64,000 bases of DNA from Riemerella anatipestifer_E (lineage in GTDB: Bacteria > Bacteroidota > Bacteroidia > Flavobacteriales > Weeksellaceae). Position numbers and translations under genes: made by a program. The notes below the pieces were generated by a model that saw only the letters and a program-made list of their open reading frames with translations, ran no database searches and was not told the DNA's origin. Shown piece after piece: positions 51,088 to 59,860 of this stretch; within the stretch, counting starts at the first letter, position 1, and the number at the start of each line of letters is the position of its first letter. The stretch spans positions 79,595-143,594 of the forward strand of contig NZ_LEKU01000009.1 of assembly GCF_009932355.1 (NCBI RefSeq), given 5' to 3'.

Positions 51088-51744
51088 TTATTGATAATTT
51101 CTCGCACCAAATATGGCAGACCCAACTCTAATGGAATTAGCTCCGCATTCTATTGCCAACGGAAAATCGCCACTCATACCCATTGATAGAATATTTAATT
51201 GATGAGAATCTGAAAGATAATCATATAACTGCTTCAGAAAAGAAAATTCTCTTCTGATTAGTGTTTCATCATCGGTAAAAGTCGCCATTCCCATCAACCC
51301 TTGTAATTTGATATTAGGAAATTCGCCTTGTTTTATTTTAACACATAACTCTTTTACTTCATTAATTTCCATACCTGTTTTGGTATCTTCTTCTGCAATT
51401 TTAACTTGAAGCAAAATATTGATGATTCTCTTGTGTTTTCCTGCTTGTTTATCTATTTCGTGTAATAGCTTTTCCGAATCCACACTTTGTATAGTGTGTA
51501 TAAAAGGAGCAATATATTTAACCTTATTGGTTTGTAGATGCCCTATAAGATGCCACTGTATATCACTTGGCAACTCAGTATGTTTGGCAACCAACTCTTG
51601 TACTTTGTTTTCTCCAAATACTTTATGCCCCAAATTGTAAACTTTTTGTACATCTTCAACTGGATAAGTTTTAGAAACCGCTACAAGATTTACAGTTTTA
51701 GGAATTTGTGATACAAGTTGGGTATAATTAGTTTCTATAGACAT
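51088..51744 (-). CDS. YggS/PLPBP-family pyridoxal phosphate-binding protein
   Basis: A 218-residue PLP homeostasis protein. The PLP-lysine motif is LVAVSKTYP near residue 24; HLIGHLQTNK and SMGMSGDFPLAI are also present, as in the family. It is not an enzyme as far as known but buffers PLP. Confidence 0.93.
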   Translation of the reverse strand: MSIETNYTQLVSQIPKTVNLVAVSKTYPVEDVQKVYNLGHKVFGENKVQELVAKHTELPSDIQWHLIGHLQTNKVKYIAPFIHTIQSVDSEKLLHEIDKQAGKHKRIINILLQVKIAEEDTKTGMEINEVKELCVKIKQGEFPNIKLQGLMGMATFTDDETLIRREFSFLKQLYDYLSDSHQLNILSMGMSGDFPLAIECGANSIRVGSAIFGARNYQ

Positions 51745-51782
51745 AATATAAGATTATAACAATATTGAGCAAAAATAAAAAA

Positions 51783-51800
51783 AACCGCCATATGGCGGTT
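51783..51800 (-). terminator. Terminator of mscL
   Basis: Stem AACCGCCA / TGGCGGTT. On the minus strand it is followed by a T-rich run (plus-strand A run at 51771-51782), 18 bases after the mscL stop. Confidence 0.8.
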
Positions 51801-51818
51801 GAAAAAATATTGTTGAAA

Positions 51819-52190
51819 TTATTTTTTTAGTAAATCTCTTATTTCTGCTAAAAGTTCTTCTTGTGTAGGTCCAGCTGGAACTTCTTCTACTTTTTCTTCT
51901 TTCTTCATTTTGTTAATACCTTTAATCATTACAAACAAAACAAAAGCTATACATAAGAAACTGATAACAGCAGAAAGGAAACTTCCATATTTAATACCAT
52001 TCCAAGTTAGTTGAGCTATATTTTCTGCTCCAATTTTTTCTAGCATTGGACTTAGAAGTGCTGGAGTAATAACATCTTCTACAAAAGAGTTTACAATCTT
52101 TCCGAAAGCTCCTCCTATAATTACACCGACAGCTAAGTCGATAACATTGCCTCTAAGAGCAAATTCTTTAAATTCTTTGATAAATCCCAT
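51819..52190 (-). CDS. mscL: Large-conductance mechanosensitive channel
   Basis: A 123-residue MscL with the typical N-terminus (FIKEFKEFALRGNVIDLAVGVIIGGAFGKIVNSFVED region), two transmembrane helices and a charged C-terminal helix. It protects against hypo-osmotic shock as a homopentamer. A promoter box and a terminator flank it, so it is monocistronic. Confidence 0.96.
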   Translation of the reverse strand: MGFIKEFKEFALRGNVIDLAVGVIIGGAFGKIVNSFVEDVITPALLSPMLEKIGAENIAQLTWNGIKYGSFLSAVISFLCIAFVLFVMIKGINKMKKEEKVEEVPAGPTQEELLAEIRDLLKK

Positions 52191-52215
52191 AATATTTATT
52201 ATATTTTCTTACGCA

Positions 52216-52223
52216 CAAAGATA
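52216..52223 (-). promoter_or_regulatory. -7 promoter box of mscL
   Basis: CAAAGATA reads TATCTTTG on the minus strand, 25 bases before the mscL ATG. Confidence 0.5.
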
Positions 52224-52330
52224 TTAAAAAAATGTTAATCAACCTAGTTAATAGTATTAAAATATAATAATCAAAACTAAAATTGTTAAAAAATATTTCA
52301 TAAGTGTTGACACATTTTTGACAGCACTTC

Positions 52331-52463
52331 AGGTAACGTTTATAGGCTTGCTGAAGTGAGAAAATTTAGAGTGCCAATGTCAAATATAGTGCAATATATT
52401 CAATAGAATTCCAAATGCTCATTTTAGCACTTTTGCCCCCATTTTGTCGAACCCTTGTTGGGT
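52331..52463 (-). repeat. Degenerate attC-like element 0, overlapping the helicase stop
   Basis: AGGTAAC at 52331 and GTTGGGT at 52457 are 133 bp apart end to end, the length of the short attC class. GTTGGGTGAT differs by one base from the GTTAGGTGAT expected as mate of the helicase cassette start (TTAGGTGAT at 55492-55500). Internal pairing is weak. If real, it is the distal end of the array. Confidence 0.5.
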
Positions 52464-55454
52464 GATTGTGCTTTGTTTTTCATATGTCAAATGATTTGAT
52501 AATATTCCGCTTGGTGTCCTTGCTTTCTTGTCCAAAATTTCTGTGTTAGCAAATACAATAAAATTATCTTTTGCTCTTGATACTGCTACATTTAGCATAT
52601 TTGGTTTGTTGTCTCTGTCAAAAAACATTATTCCTGAATCTCCTTTTCCATATACCATTGAAAATAATATTATTGGTCTTTCTGCCCCCTGTAAGGCGTG
52701 AACAGTTCCCAATTTTAATATATCAACATTAAACCCTGCGTTTTTCAAAGCATATATTAAACTATTCTTTTGTCCTACAAAAGGTGTTATTATTCCAACT
52801 GCATTTTCAATACTCCCATATTTGCCTTCAATAATAGTTCTATTTTTTAATAACCAATTTACTATTGCTTTAACCTCATTAAGATTATGTCTGCTTGTGT
52901 TTTTAGTTGTAGAGTTTCCTTCAACATGAATGCAATACATTGGAGGAAACAATAAATCATTTTTAGCTTTTCCTTTAAGTGGGGTTAGCTGTCCATCATA
53001 AGCCAAAACATTGCAGTAATTTATAATTTCGTCATAACATCTTCTATGCTCTAATAAAAACACACCTTTTTCCATAATTTCTTCTTCTTTGAAATTGCAG
53101 GCATTTTGAGCCATTTTCATTATGCTTCCTGTAGAGGAAAGAAATCCTTTTGGGTCAAATTCACTTTCATAAATTAAATCTTCATAATTGTTTATGAGAT
53201 TGCATTTTTTTAAATTTCCAATATCAATTTTCTTTGTTATGTTCCAAACTGGTTCAATTTGTTTAATATCGCCCACAATAACTGCTTGTTTTGCAAGTGA
53301 AAAAGTTGCAACACCTACTTCTGGAGAAACTTGTCCTGCCTCGTCCACAATTAACAAATCTATAAAGTCAAAAAGTGGTGGAGTATCAAAAATATTTTTA
53401 CCGTCTTCGCCTTTTTTCAAAAATTTAAAATAGCTAAAAAATTTGGGGGCCATATAAAAAGTGCTAACAAAGCAAGGCGTTAGCCTTGCTTGCCTTTGCC
53501 ATCTGTTTTTTGTTGCATCTAATCCTTTTTTGTCAAAATTCACATCAGCTAAATCACTTTCTAGTTTAATTAAATATTCACCTTCCCAATAATGTAATGC
53601 TAACTGAAATGCTTTATGTCTGAATGAAACATCTAATTCGTCATAAAAGCAATTTGGCTCTGAATTGTTTTTGATTTTTAATAACTCAAAATCCCAATAT
53701 TCTGCTTCTGTTTTTGGTGGATTACCTTTAATAGAGTTGTTGATTTTCCAATTTTTCCAATTATTAATTTTATCAGTAATTGTTTTAGCAAGTTTAATTT
53801 TTGTATCTACTTTTTCAAGAATATTGCTTTTTGAAAATATAAACTCATTTGATACTTCAATTAAGGAATCTCGTAAAATTATTTTTATTTCAGAGGCTCT
53901 ACTATTTAAAGCAGATCTTAAACCCAAAAAGCAAAATAGTTTCCTAAAGAATGGTTCATTATTGAAATATAATAACACTTTTTCTTCAATATTTTTTAGG
54001 TTCTCAATATCAGATTTAAAAGAAACCTCATTTAAAATATTATTTGAATAATATTTTTGTAAGTTGGAATTTGGAATTAAATACCTTGTCAAAAATAGCT
54101 TTTCAACTTTAATATAATCGTTCCACTTTTCAGAAGCATCTTTAAGAATTGATTGTATTTCAATGATTTCTTTCTGTAGTTTTTTAGTTACCTCTTTTAT
54201 ACTTAAAATCTGTGTTCCAAAATATTGTACACTTTTATCTACGAAAAACGTTTTTGCTTCTTGTAAATAATTGTAGTTTTCCACTTTATTAAATAAACCT
54301 TCACCATTTAGCTTATTGTAGTTAATTCCTTTCAATTCCGCTTCTGTTTTGCCATTTGCAGGCAAGTATGTTGCGTAACCTTCAACTTCAGGTAACCATC
54401 TTCCTTGGAGTTTTCCTGTTTTTGTATTCGATTTAGAGAAGCTATCAATGATATTAGTTACTGCTTGATTATTTGTAGAACAAGCAAGTATGATTGGAGC
54501 ATTCTTGCCAATAATAGCACTTTCCACAAACTTATTCGCTACAATACTTTGAAGTAAAGTTGTTTTTCCTGTTCCTGGAGGCCCATTTACGGCAAAAACC
54601 TTTTCATTTGATTGTAAATAAGTGTATAAGCTCTTTCTTTGTGAAATTGAGATTGGAAAATCAAATCCCATTTGTCCTAAATGCAAATAATTATTATTAA
54701 TTAATTCGGGAACAGCTAATGGAGTTTTTGGATCATCATTTTTTAAATTTATGAATGACTTTAATAATTCAGGAATGTTCCTTTCTTTCAGTATTTTTTC
54801 ATAAAGTTGTATTATACTAATTGCTGCATTTATATCTTCGTCAGGTAATAATATTATTGCATTATTTATGGTTTCATAACCCTTTATTGAGTAGCTTTCT
54901 ATTTCTTGATTAATTGCTTTCTTAAAAACATCTTTTAAGTATTGAATATAATCTAAATAATTATCATATTTTTCTTTGCCAATGGCTGATGCATTATCTA
55001 CATTTTCTACTGAACCAAATATAAATTCAGTTCTTTCATCAGCAAGTGGTTCTAAATATTTTCTTTGAAAAACAGGAAAAGTTTCTTCGGATATTTGTAG
55101 GTTGCCATTTCTATCAATTTGAGCAAAAAACCAAAATGGAAATTTTGGTTTTTTATCTTTCAACATTACTAAATTTTCTGTAGTTGGTTTTATTTTTATT
55201 GGAGAAATAACTATTTGAATTTCGTTTAATGAAATCCAATTTTCACTTTCTTTGTTTGGATTTCCTTTCTTTTTGTTTATTCGATTTTCTTCGAAGTCAA
55301 TAAGTTTATTTACTTTTTCAAGTTCAGTAATCAATTGACTTTCCATTTTGAAATTTTCAATTTCAAAATGCTGAAGTTTCTCAACATCAATGTCTGCTTT
55401 TAGCGAGTCAGATAGACTTTTCTTCCAATATGTTAACCATTTTTTATCTTCCAT
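52419..55454 (-). CDS. SF1 (UPF1/Dna2-like) helicase, large cassette gene
   Basis: A 1011-residue protein. Motif I GPPGTGKTT near residue 290, motif II VDEAGQVSPE near 700, motif III VGDIKQIEPV, and C-terminal LGTVHALQGAERP and NVAVSRAKDNFIVF show an intact SF1B helicase. The first 270 residues have no recognised domain, and about 300 residues are inserted between motifs I and II. Similar stand-alone helicases occur in phage-defence loci. It fills the last cassette and its 3' end overlaps attC-like element 0. Confidence 0.82.
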   Translation of the reverse strand: MEDKKWLTYWKKSLSDSLKADIDVEKLQHFEIENFKMESQLITELEKVNKLIDFEENRINKKKGNPNKESENWISLNEIQIVISPIKIKPTTENLVMLKDKKPKFPFWFFAQIDRNGNLQISEETFPVFQRKYLEPLADERTEFIFGSVENVDNASAIGKEKYDNYLDYIQYLKDVFKKAINQEIESYSIKGYETINNAIILLPDEDINAAISIIQLYEKILKERNIPELLKSFINLKNDDPKTPLAVPELINNNYLHLGQMGFDFPISISQRKSLYTYLQSNEKVFAVNGPPGTGKTTLLQSIVANKFVESAIIGKNAPIILACSTNNQAVTNIIDSFSKSNTKTGKLQGRWLPEVEGYATYLPANGKTEAELKGINYNKLNGEGLFNKVENYNYLQEAKTFFVDKSVQYFGTQILSIKEVTKKLQKEIIEIQSILKDASEKWNDYIKVEKLFLTRYLIPNSNLQKYYSNNILNEVSFKSDIENLKNIEEKVLLYFNNEPFFRKLFCFLGLRSALNSRASEIKIILRDSLIEVSNEFIFSKSNILEKVDTKIKLAKTITDKINNWKNWKINNSIKGNPPKTEAEYWDFELLKIKNNSEPNCFYDELDVSFRHKAFQLALHYWEGEYLIKLESDLADVNFDKKGLDATKNRWQRQARLTPCFVSTFYMAPKFFSYFKFLKKGEDGKNIFDTPPLFDFIDLLIVDEAGQVSPEVGVATFSLAKQAVIVGDIKQIEPVWNITKKIDIGNLKKCNLINNYEDLIYESEFDPKGFLSSTGSIMKMAQNACNFKEEEIMEKGVFLLEHRRCYDEIINYCNVLAYDGQLTPLKGKAKNDLLFPPMYCIHVEGNSTTKNTSRHNLNEVKAIVNWLLKNRTIIEGKYGSIENAVGIITPFVGQKNSLIYALKNAGFNVDILKLGTVHALQGAERPIILFSMVYGKGDSGIMFFDRDNKPNMLNVAVSRAKDNFIVFANTEILDKKARTPSGILSNHLTYEKQSTITQQGFDKMGAKVLK

Positions 55455-55495
55455 TCTTTATTATCTGTTATTTTCGGAGGGGCTCGTAGCATATC

Positions 55496-55628
55496 ACCTA
55501 ACGGTCGGGTATTGCCGAAAGCGGGGACTTCTCAGCACCTAACTTCAACTAAAATATCACCCCTCAAAGATAAACAAAAGTTTTTGGAAAAGAAAACCAG
55601 CCCCGATTTTGGCAATACCTTGTTGTGT
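55496..55628 (-). repeat. attC-like element 1 (short class, 133 bp)
   Basis: Cores ACCTAAC (55496-55502) and GTTGTGT (55622-55628). Inner arms GGGTATTGCCGAAAGCGGGG and CCCCGATTTTGGCAATACC pair imperfectly. Read on the minus strand, GTTAGGT fits the GTTRRRY core exactly. Confidence 0.8.
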
Positions 55629-55637
55629 GCAGGTATA

Positions 55638-56423
55638 TTAAATTTCACTACAATTCGGATTCAATTCACTCACTAATCTACTTTCGTCACATTTAAAATC
55701 AAAGAAACCAAAATTTCCTCTGTCTATTCTCCAATCTTTTTGAGTTATTGGACATTTCCTATCTTGGTCTTCTTGATCTGTCCAATTTCTGTAATTGAAT
55801 AAAAAGTAATAGGTGGGAACTCCTGTTTTGGTCTCTATGAACTTACATAGCTCACGCCCCATTTTATTGTGTTCTGAAAATGCATCTTCTAATTGCTTTT
55901 GTGCAAAATTTTCTGTTAACGATTGAGAACTTAACCACAATCTATACAACGCTTGATGATGATGCCACCAAATCCAAATATTATCAAAACTTTGGTGATC
56001 CATATCTGTGTAAGGAATTTTGTATAAAGGAATTCCTTGTTGCGTTTCACCATCCAACAAAGGCGAACTAAAACCATACATTAATACATAAAATTTTGAG
56101 CTTTTAGGCACTTCATATCGAGGCAATGGATACTCTAAGCCTTCACCAATAGAGTTAAACGCTATGGATTGCCCGCTTTTATATTCAATCTTCCGATGAT
56201 ACTCTTTGACATAAATATTTCTATTTTCTTCTTTCAAAGAATATTTTTCAGGACAAACAACCGTTATGGTGTATTTTTCATTCAGTTTGGTTGGTAAATG
56301 AAATTCCCTTTGCAGGATTTGTCCATTGCTTTCTAAAAACTGTAAATAGATAAAAATATCGTGTTCAATATCCTCATATTCTTCTCCATTGATATTATGT
56401 ATAACAATATTAAATGCAAACAT
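55638..56423 (-). CDS. DUF2310-like protein with degenerate zinc ribbon
   Basis: A 261-residue protein resembling the DUF2310 family: a central HHHQALYRLWLSS region and a C-terminal zinc-ribbon-like KCPITQKDWRI...FDFKCDESRLVSEL. The second CxxC of the ribbon reads CDES, so one zinc ligand is missing. Function of the family is unknown. Its ATG lies 4 bases after the stop of the gene upstream, in the same cassette. Confidence 0.6.
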   Translation of the reverse strand: MFAFNIVIHNINGEEYEDIEHDIFIYLQFLESNGQILQREFHLPTKLNEKYTITVVCPEKYSLKEENRNIYVKEYHRKIEYKSGQSIAFNSIGEGLEYPLPRYEVPKSSKFYVLMYGFSSPLLDGETQQGIPLYKIPYTDMDHQSFDNIWIWWHHHQALYRLWLSSQSLTENFAQKQLEDAFSEHNKMGRELCKFIETKTGVPTYYFLFNYRNWTDQEDQDRKCPITQKDWRIDRGNFGFFDFKCDESRLVSELNPNCSEI

Positions 56424-56426
56424 ACT

Positions 56427-56798
56427 TTATAAACTGATGGTTAAATGTGGATTATCATTCAAGAAATCCTGTAATGTATTTTCAATCATTTGATATGCAA
56501 GCTGTACCACTTGGAAACTATCAACTCCAATAATTCCAAAAATACGATCATTAGCAATGCCCTAAATTTGGTAATCACATTGCCAATCCTGCTCTGTTTT
56601 TATAGGTCGAAATATAACTACTCTAATCGTACTATTTTCATTATTTATAGTATTGGTCATCGTCAATATACGCTCTGCTATAACGCATTTAGACATAGGA
56701 ATATGAGGCTCGAAATTCAAGAACTTGTTACGAATAGCCATTGCATCATCATAACTGTTGGCAAAAAAGGTTAGAATGATTTGCTCATTTTCTACCAA
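56427..56798 (-). pseudogene. DUF6968-like gene interrupted by a TAG codon
   Basis: The frame from 56798 reads 78 codons to an in-frame TAG (56562-56564), then continues in the same frame with GIANDRIFGIIGVDSFQVVQLAYQM to a TAA at 56427. The pattern DYQI-stop-GIAND...GVDSFQ..QLA..MI resembles DUF6968-type proteins, whose second half is therefore cut off. The frame is also open upstream of 56798, so the true start is uncertain. Confidence 0.6.
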
Positions 56799-56842
56799 TG
56801 AATTTTGATGTTCACGAAGTAATAATCCATCACTTTGTTTTA

Positions 56843-57214
56843 TTAATTGATACCATTTTTGATTGCTATCCCAAGAGTAAAGTTGGTAATAGTTTCATTC
56901 AATTCTTTCTGAATAGCATTAAGAATAGAAACATCGTTTCCGTAATCTATTTCTGCCGACATTTTGTCTGTTGTTTCTTCATTATCTATCAGTTTTTGCA
57001 TCGTTTGGATACGAAAATCAATGGCTTTCAAAAGAATTTTATAAAATTTAATAGGAAATCTCAACATAGAATACTGTTTAATATAATTAATCTTTTGCGG
57101 TAAAGTAAGTGAAATTATTTTTTCTGAATCTAATAAAACGATTGCCATATCAAAAGTGTTTTTGGTAATAGATGCCACAACTTGTGGCGTTCTCTTGCTT
57201 CCAAAGGGTATCAC
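56843..57214 (-). CDS. Cassette protein of unknown function
   Basis: A 123-residue helical, basic protein, first gene of a three-gene cassette that ends in attC-like element 1. The ATG at 57214 lies 63 bases inside the cassette start. The frame is open into the overlapping one of the next gene only in another phase. No family recognised. Confidence 0.45.
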   Translation of the reverse strand: MIPFGSKRTPQVVASITKNTFDMAIVLLDSEKIISLTLPQKINYIKQYSMLRFPIKFYKILLKAIDFRIQTMQKLIDNEETTDKMSAEIDYGNDVSILNAIQKELNETITNFTLGIAIKNGIN

Positions 57215-57276
57215 TCCAATTTGTATAAATCAATTTTGTGATATGTCATTTTAGCACTCTATTTGCACATACTTGC

Positions 57277-57548
57277 ACACAACGGCCCGGCGGCTTTGCG
57301 AAGTTTCCTCTAGAAGCTCTGCTCCCGAGAGGGAATTTTGCAAAACCGCTTGATTGCGAAGTTCACGAAGCGACGAGCTCATCAGGCGGTATAAGCCGCC
57401 GAGCCGTTGTAGCGAAAGGAGCGAAGCGGATGCTGTTCCCGTATTGCTAATTTAAGAAAAAAAGTAATACGGAAAAGCAGTAGCGGATAAATATTTCAAA
57501 TCTTTCAACTATCACTTAACCCCGCCTTTTGCAAATACTATGTTGTCT
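57277..57548 (-). repeat. attC-like element 2 (272 bp, apparently composite)
   Basis: Outer cores are ACACAAC (57277-57283) and GTTGTCT (57542-57548). Inside, a second core-like GCCGTTGTAGCG occurs near 57408-57420, with CGGCGGCTTTGCG and GGCGGTATAAGCCGCC arms. The right half resembles the long-class elements (ends CCCCGCCTTTTGCAAATAC). It may be two elements fused after loss of a cassette. Confidence 0.7.
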
Positions 57549-57557
57549 GTAGTTGTA

Positions 57558-57946
57558 TTACCAGTTTCTCATCTCTATTATATCTTGACATATGATATCT
57601 ACCTCGCCACGCTTCTCAGATTCATTTGCATTAAAGGCCAATCTTATAATTTCTTGTTTTAATTTTTCGTCCGTTGTTTTTTCTCCAAACACTTTGATTA
57701 GCCAATACCTCCAAACTTCATCGTCAGTCTTTAAGATTACTATTATTTCATCGGTAATTTTATCCGTGTATTTAAGAAGGTAATTTGATACTGGAACTAC
57801 AATTGGCCAATTAATATCCACTAAACAGTAACGTAAATCATTTACAATCGGGCTAAATCTTCAATGTCGTAATTGTTTAAATTTTCCGCCTTCTTTATGT
57901 CGAATTTGTCTTTTGGTACTAAATCTTTTAATTCGCTTTTTTTCAT
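57558..57946 (-). pseudogene. DUF5071-like gene broken by a frameshift
   Basis: The N-terminal frame from the ATG at 57946 (KSELKDLVPKDKFD) ends at a TAA near 57842. Shifting frame near 57855 gives SPIVNDLRYCLVDINWPIVVPV and continues to 57558. Together they match the DUF5071 layout (PKDKFD ... NWPIV..PV..LL). A single indel explains the break. An 87-residue C-terminal ORF remains. Confidence 0.65.
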
Positions 57947-57965
57947 TGTACTTGTTTACAATTAC

Positions 57966-58097
57966 AGACAACGGGATGGATATTGCCGAAGGCGGGGCTT
58001 ATTAGCACCTAACTTCAACTAAAACACCACACTTCAAGGATAAACAAAATTTTCTAAAAAAACAATTAACCCCGCTTGCGGCAATACCTTGTTAGTG
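57966..58097 (-). repeat. attC-like element 3 (short class, 132 bp)
   Basis: Cores AGACAAC (57966-57972) and GTTAGTG (58091-58097). Inner arms ATATTGCCGAAGGCGGGGC and CCCCGCTTGCGGCAATACC pair. Nearly identical internally to elements 1 and 9. Confidence 0.85.
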
Positions 58098-58108
58098 GTA
58101 GGTGCTTA

Positions 58109-58417
58109 TTATCCAAATATTAAACTCACTCGCTTTCCAAGTCCAAATTCAAAAATTCGATACAGAGTAGATAACTGAATATCGCACTTTCCATTTTCTA
58201 TCCGAGAAATATAACTCTTTTTAGTTCCTACCTTCTCTGCAAGTTGTTCTTGAGTCATATTTGCCTCTTTCCTAGCTTCTTTTAACATTTCACTTATCAC
58301 AAAATACTGTGCTTGTTCTTCGAAATCATCTCGCTTTCTCGTCCCTATTTTTCCATATTTGATATCCAACAACTCTTCAAAGTTTTTAGCGTCTTTAATA
58401 TTTGCCTTATTCATCAT
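58109..58417 (-). CDS. HigA-type antitoxin (XRE HTH)
   Basis: A 102-residue protein with a C-terminal XRE HTH (MTQEQLAEKVGTKKSYISRIENGK). It follows the toxin gene with an 11-base overlap, the toxin-first order of HigBA modules. It should neutralise the toxin and repress the shared promoter. The stop is 11 bases from the element-3 core. Confidence 0.82.
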   Translation of the reverse strand: MMNKANIKDAKNFEELLDIKYGKIGTRKRDDFEEQAQYFVISEMLKEARKEANMTQEQLAEKVGTKKSYISRIENGKCDIQLSTLYRIFEFGLGKRVSLIFG

Positions 58418-58760
58418 TATTTGCTTTTAGATTAAAATATTCTTCTTTTAATTTCAATGCCAAGTCTATTTCTTTTTTTGGCGTTTTTTGAGATTTTTTC
58501 TGAAAACCATTGAACAAAACCACTAAATTCCCTTCGTCAAAGCAACAAAAAATTCTATAAATATTACTTTCAAATTCTACTCTAACCTCATAAAGTCCAT
58601 CAGTACCTGTCATATGTTTAAGAAATTTCCTCGGCACATTTTGAACAGTCTTTATGATTTTAAAAACATACTCTATCTTCTGTTGCACCTTATCTGTTTG
58701 TTCCGAATAGAAATCTATGAAATACCGCTCATAGAAAATTATTTGTCTTTGAGTTTTCAT
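58407..58760 (-). CDS. HigB/RelE-superfamily toxin (Gp49-like)
   Basis: A 117-residue toxin of the phage-derived Gp49-like/HigB type, probably an mRNA interferase acting on ribosomes. Core features are VPRKFLKHMTGTDGLYEVRVEFESNIYRIF-like strands and NGFQKKSQKTPKKEI near the C-terminus. With the downstream antitoxin it forms a complete module inside one cassette, a typical array-stabilising cargo. Confidence 0.82.
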   Translation of the reverse strand: MKTQRQIIFYERYFIDFYSEQTDKVQQKIEYVFKIIKTVQNVPRKFLKHMTGTDGLYEVRVEFESNIYRIFCCFDEGNLVVLFNGFQKKSQKTPKKEIDLALKLKEEYFNLKANNDE

Positions 58761-58764
58761 ATTG

Positions 58765-58772
58765 CAAAGTTA
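58765..58772 (-). promoter_or_regulatory. -7 promoter box of the toxin-antitoxin cassette
   Basis: CAAAGTTA reads TAACTTTG on the minus strand (TAnnTTTG), 4 bases before the toxin ATG. A partly symmetric AGTTAACTCAAAAGTTACC overlaps it and could be the antitoxin operator. This cassette therefore carries its own promoter. Confidence 0.55.
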
Positions 58773-58841
58773 ACTCAAAAGTTACCAAAAAACAAATCCT
58801 TTTCAATATTTTATTCCACACACAACTTTGTAAGCACTTAC

Positions 58842-59035
58842 CACTAACGGAAAAAGTATTTGCGAAGGGCGGACTAAATTGAACCAATAGTTCAATTTCA
58901 ACCAACCGAAGCGGATGCTTTTTCCGTATTGCTAAACTAAGAAAAAAAAGTAATACGGAAAAGCAAAAGCGGATAAATATTACCAAATTTTCAACCCTGC
59001 ACTTAACCCCGCCTTTTGCAAATACTATGTTGGTA
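58842..59035 (-). repeat. attC-like element 4 (long class, 194 bp)
   Basis: Cores CACTAAC (58842-58848) and GTTGGTA (59029-59035). Inner arms GAAAAAGTATTTGCGAAGGGCGG and CCCCGCCTTTTGCAAATAC pair; a central arm CTTTTTCCGTATTGCTAA / TAATACGGAAAAG forms a second hairpin. Confidence 0.85.
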
Positions 59036-59044
59036 GCAGTTTCT

Positions 59045-59251
59045 TTAGAACATTGTTAATTTGTAATTTACAGAAATTTCTATTCTATCTGACAAAACTT
59101 TCAAATCGTTGATAACAAATTCTCTGTCAGTTTTTGCGTTAATTTAGTCAATGAACTTCTTTATTCTAATTTTTTGCTCTTCGTTAAGTTTCAAAATTTC
59201 AGAATGTATTTTAGGTTCTGAATATCCCTTAATATAATTTTCTAATTCCAT
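59045..59251 (-). pseudogene. Small cassette gene with premature stop
   Basis: A 69-codon frame starts at the ATG at 59251, 11 bases after the upstream gene's stop, and ends at TAA 59045, 10 bases from the element core. Codon 36 is an in-frame TAA (59144-59146), so only 35 residues are made unless it is suppressed. Both parts are helical and lysine-rich. Family not recognised. Confidence 0.5.
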
Positions 59252-59261
59252 TTTTATTTTT

Positions 59262-59825
59262 TTAAAATTCATCAGAATACCTTTGCTTATTCAAATTTTT
59301 GTCAAAAACACTTATATAACCACTGATATAGCCATAATTTTCGGGATTTGTTATGCTTTTAGAAAAGTCTACTCTAATCAATTCTAATTTTACTTTTTTA
59401 CCATCCCAAATTGCACCATTTAGGATTACACCATCACTATTATTTGGTTGTATCCAATCTTTACCGTATGCTTGTTCAAGCCAACTCAAAATATTTCTAT
59501 AGTCAACATAAGTAAAATCGGTTTGACTTTCCATATTTCCAAAATTTGCACCAATCAAAAACAATTTATTTTTAAAGAAATATAATATAACATTATCAAC
59601 TTTCACATTTGCAATATATTGGATATCGTTGCCAACATAATCATATGTTTTGACATTAGGGTTTTGAGAATATTGATTTTTTTGAGGAATAATATTTTTG
59701 ATTTGTGCAGGTGAACTACCAAATTTGAATTGCTTAAATCCATTTTTCAAGTCCAAATCTTGTGTTGATTGGGAAAAAACAATTACAGAAAAAACTAAAA
59801 ATAAAGTTGATAAAAATTTGTTCAT
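59262..59825 (-). CDS. Secreted cassette protein
   Basis: From the ATG at 59825 the protein has 187 residues with a signal peptide (ending FSQS). Opening the frame back to 59984 would run through the attC-like element and is rejected. The remainder is a mixed fold with FKFGSSPAQIKNIIPQK near the mature N-terminus. It shares its cassette with the broken 69-codon gene. Function unknown. Confidence 0.6.
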   Translation of the reverse strand: MNKFLSTLFLVFSVIVFSQSTQDLDLKNGFKQFKFGSSPAQIKNIIPQKNQYSQNPNVKTYDYVGNDIQYIANVKVDNVILYFFKNKLFLIGANFGNMESQTDFTYVDYRNILSWLEQAYGKDWIQPNNSDGVILNGAIWDGKKVKLELIRVDFSKSITNPENYGYISGYISVFDKNLNKQRYSDEF

Positions 59826-59860
59826 ATATTTATTCTGGACAGCATTTTTGGTGAAATTGC

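Noticed and set aside
52224..52330. Gene or regulatory RNA between mscL and the array
   Set aside because: The short AT-rich stretch has no ORF and no hairpin beyond the CACTTCAG/CTGAAGTG pair belonging to the degenerate attC-like element.
53188..54051. Plus-strand ORFs inside the helicase gene
   Set aside because: Antisense to a strongly conserved SF1 helicase; Phe/Leu/Ser-rich shadow products.
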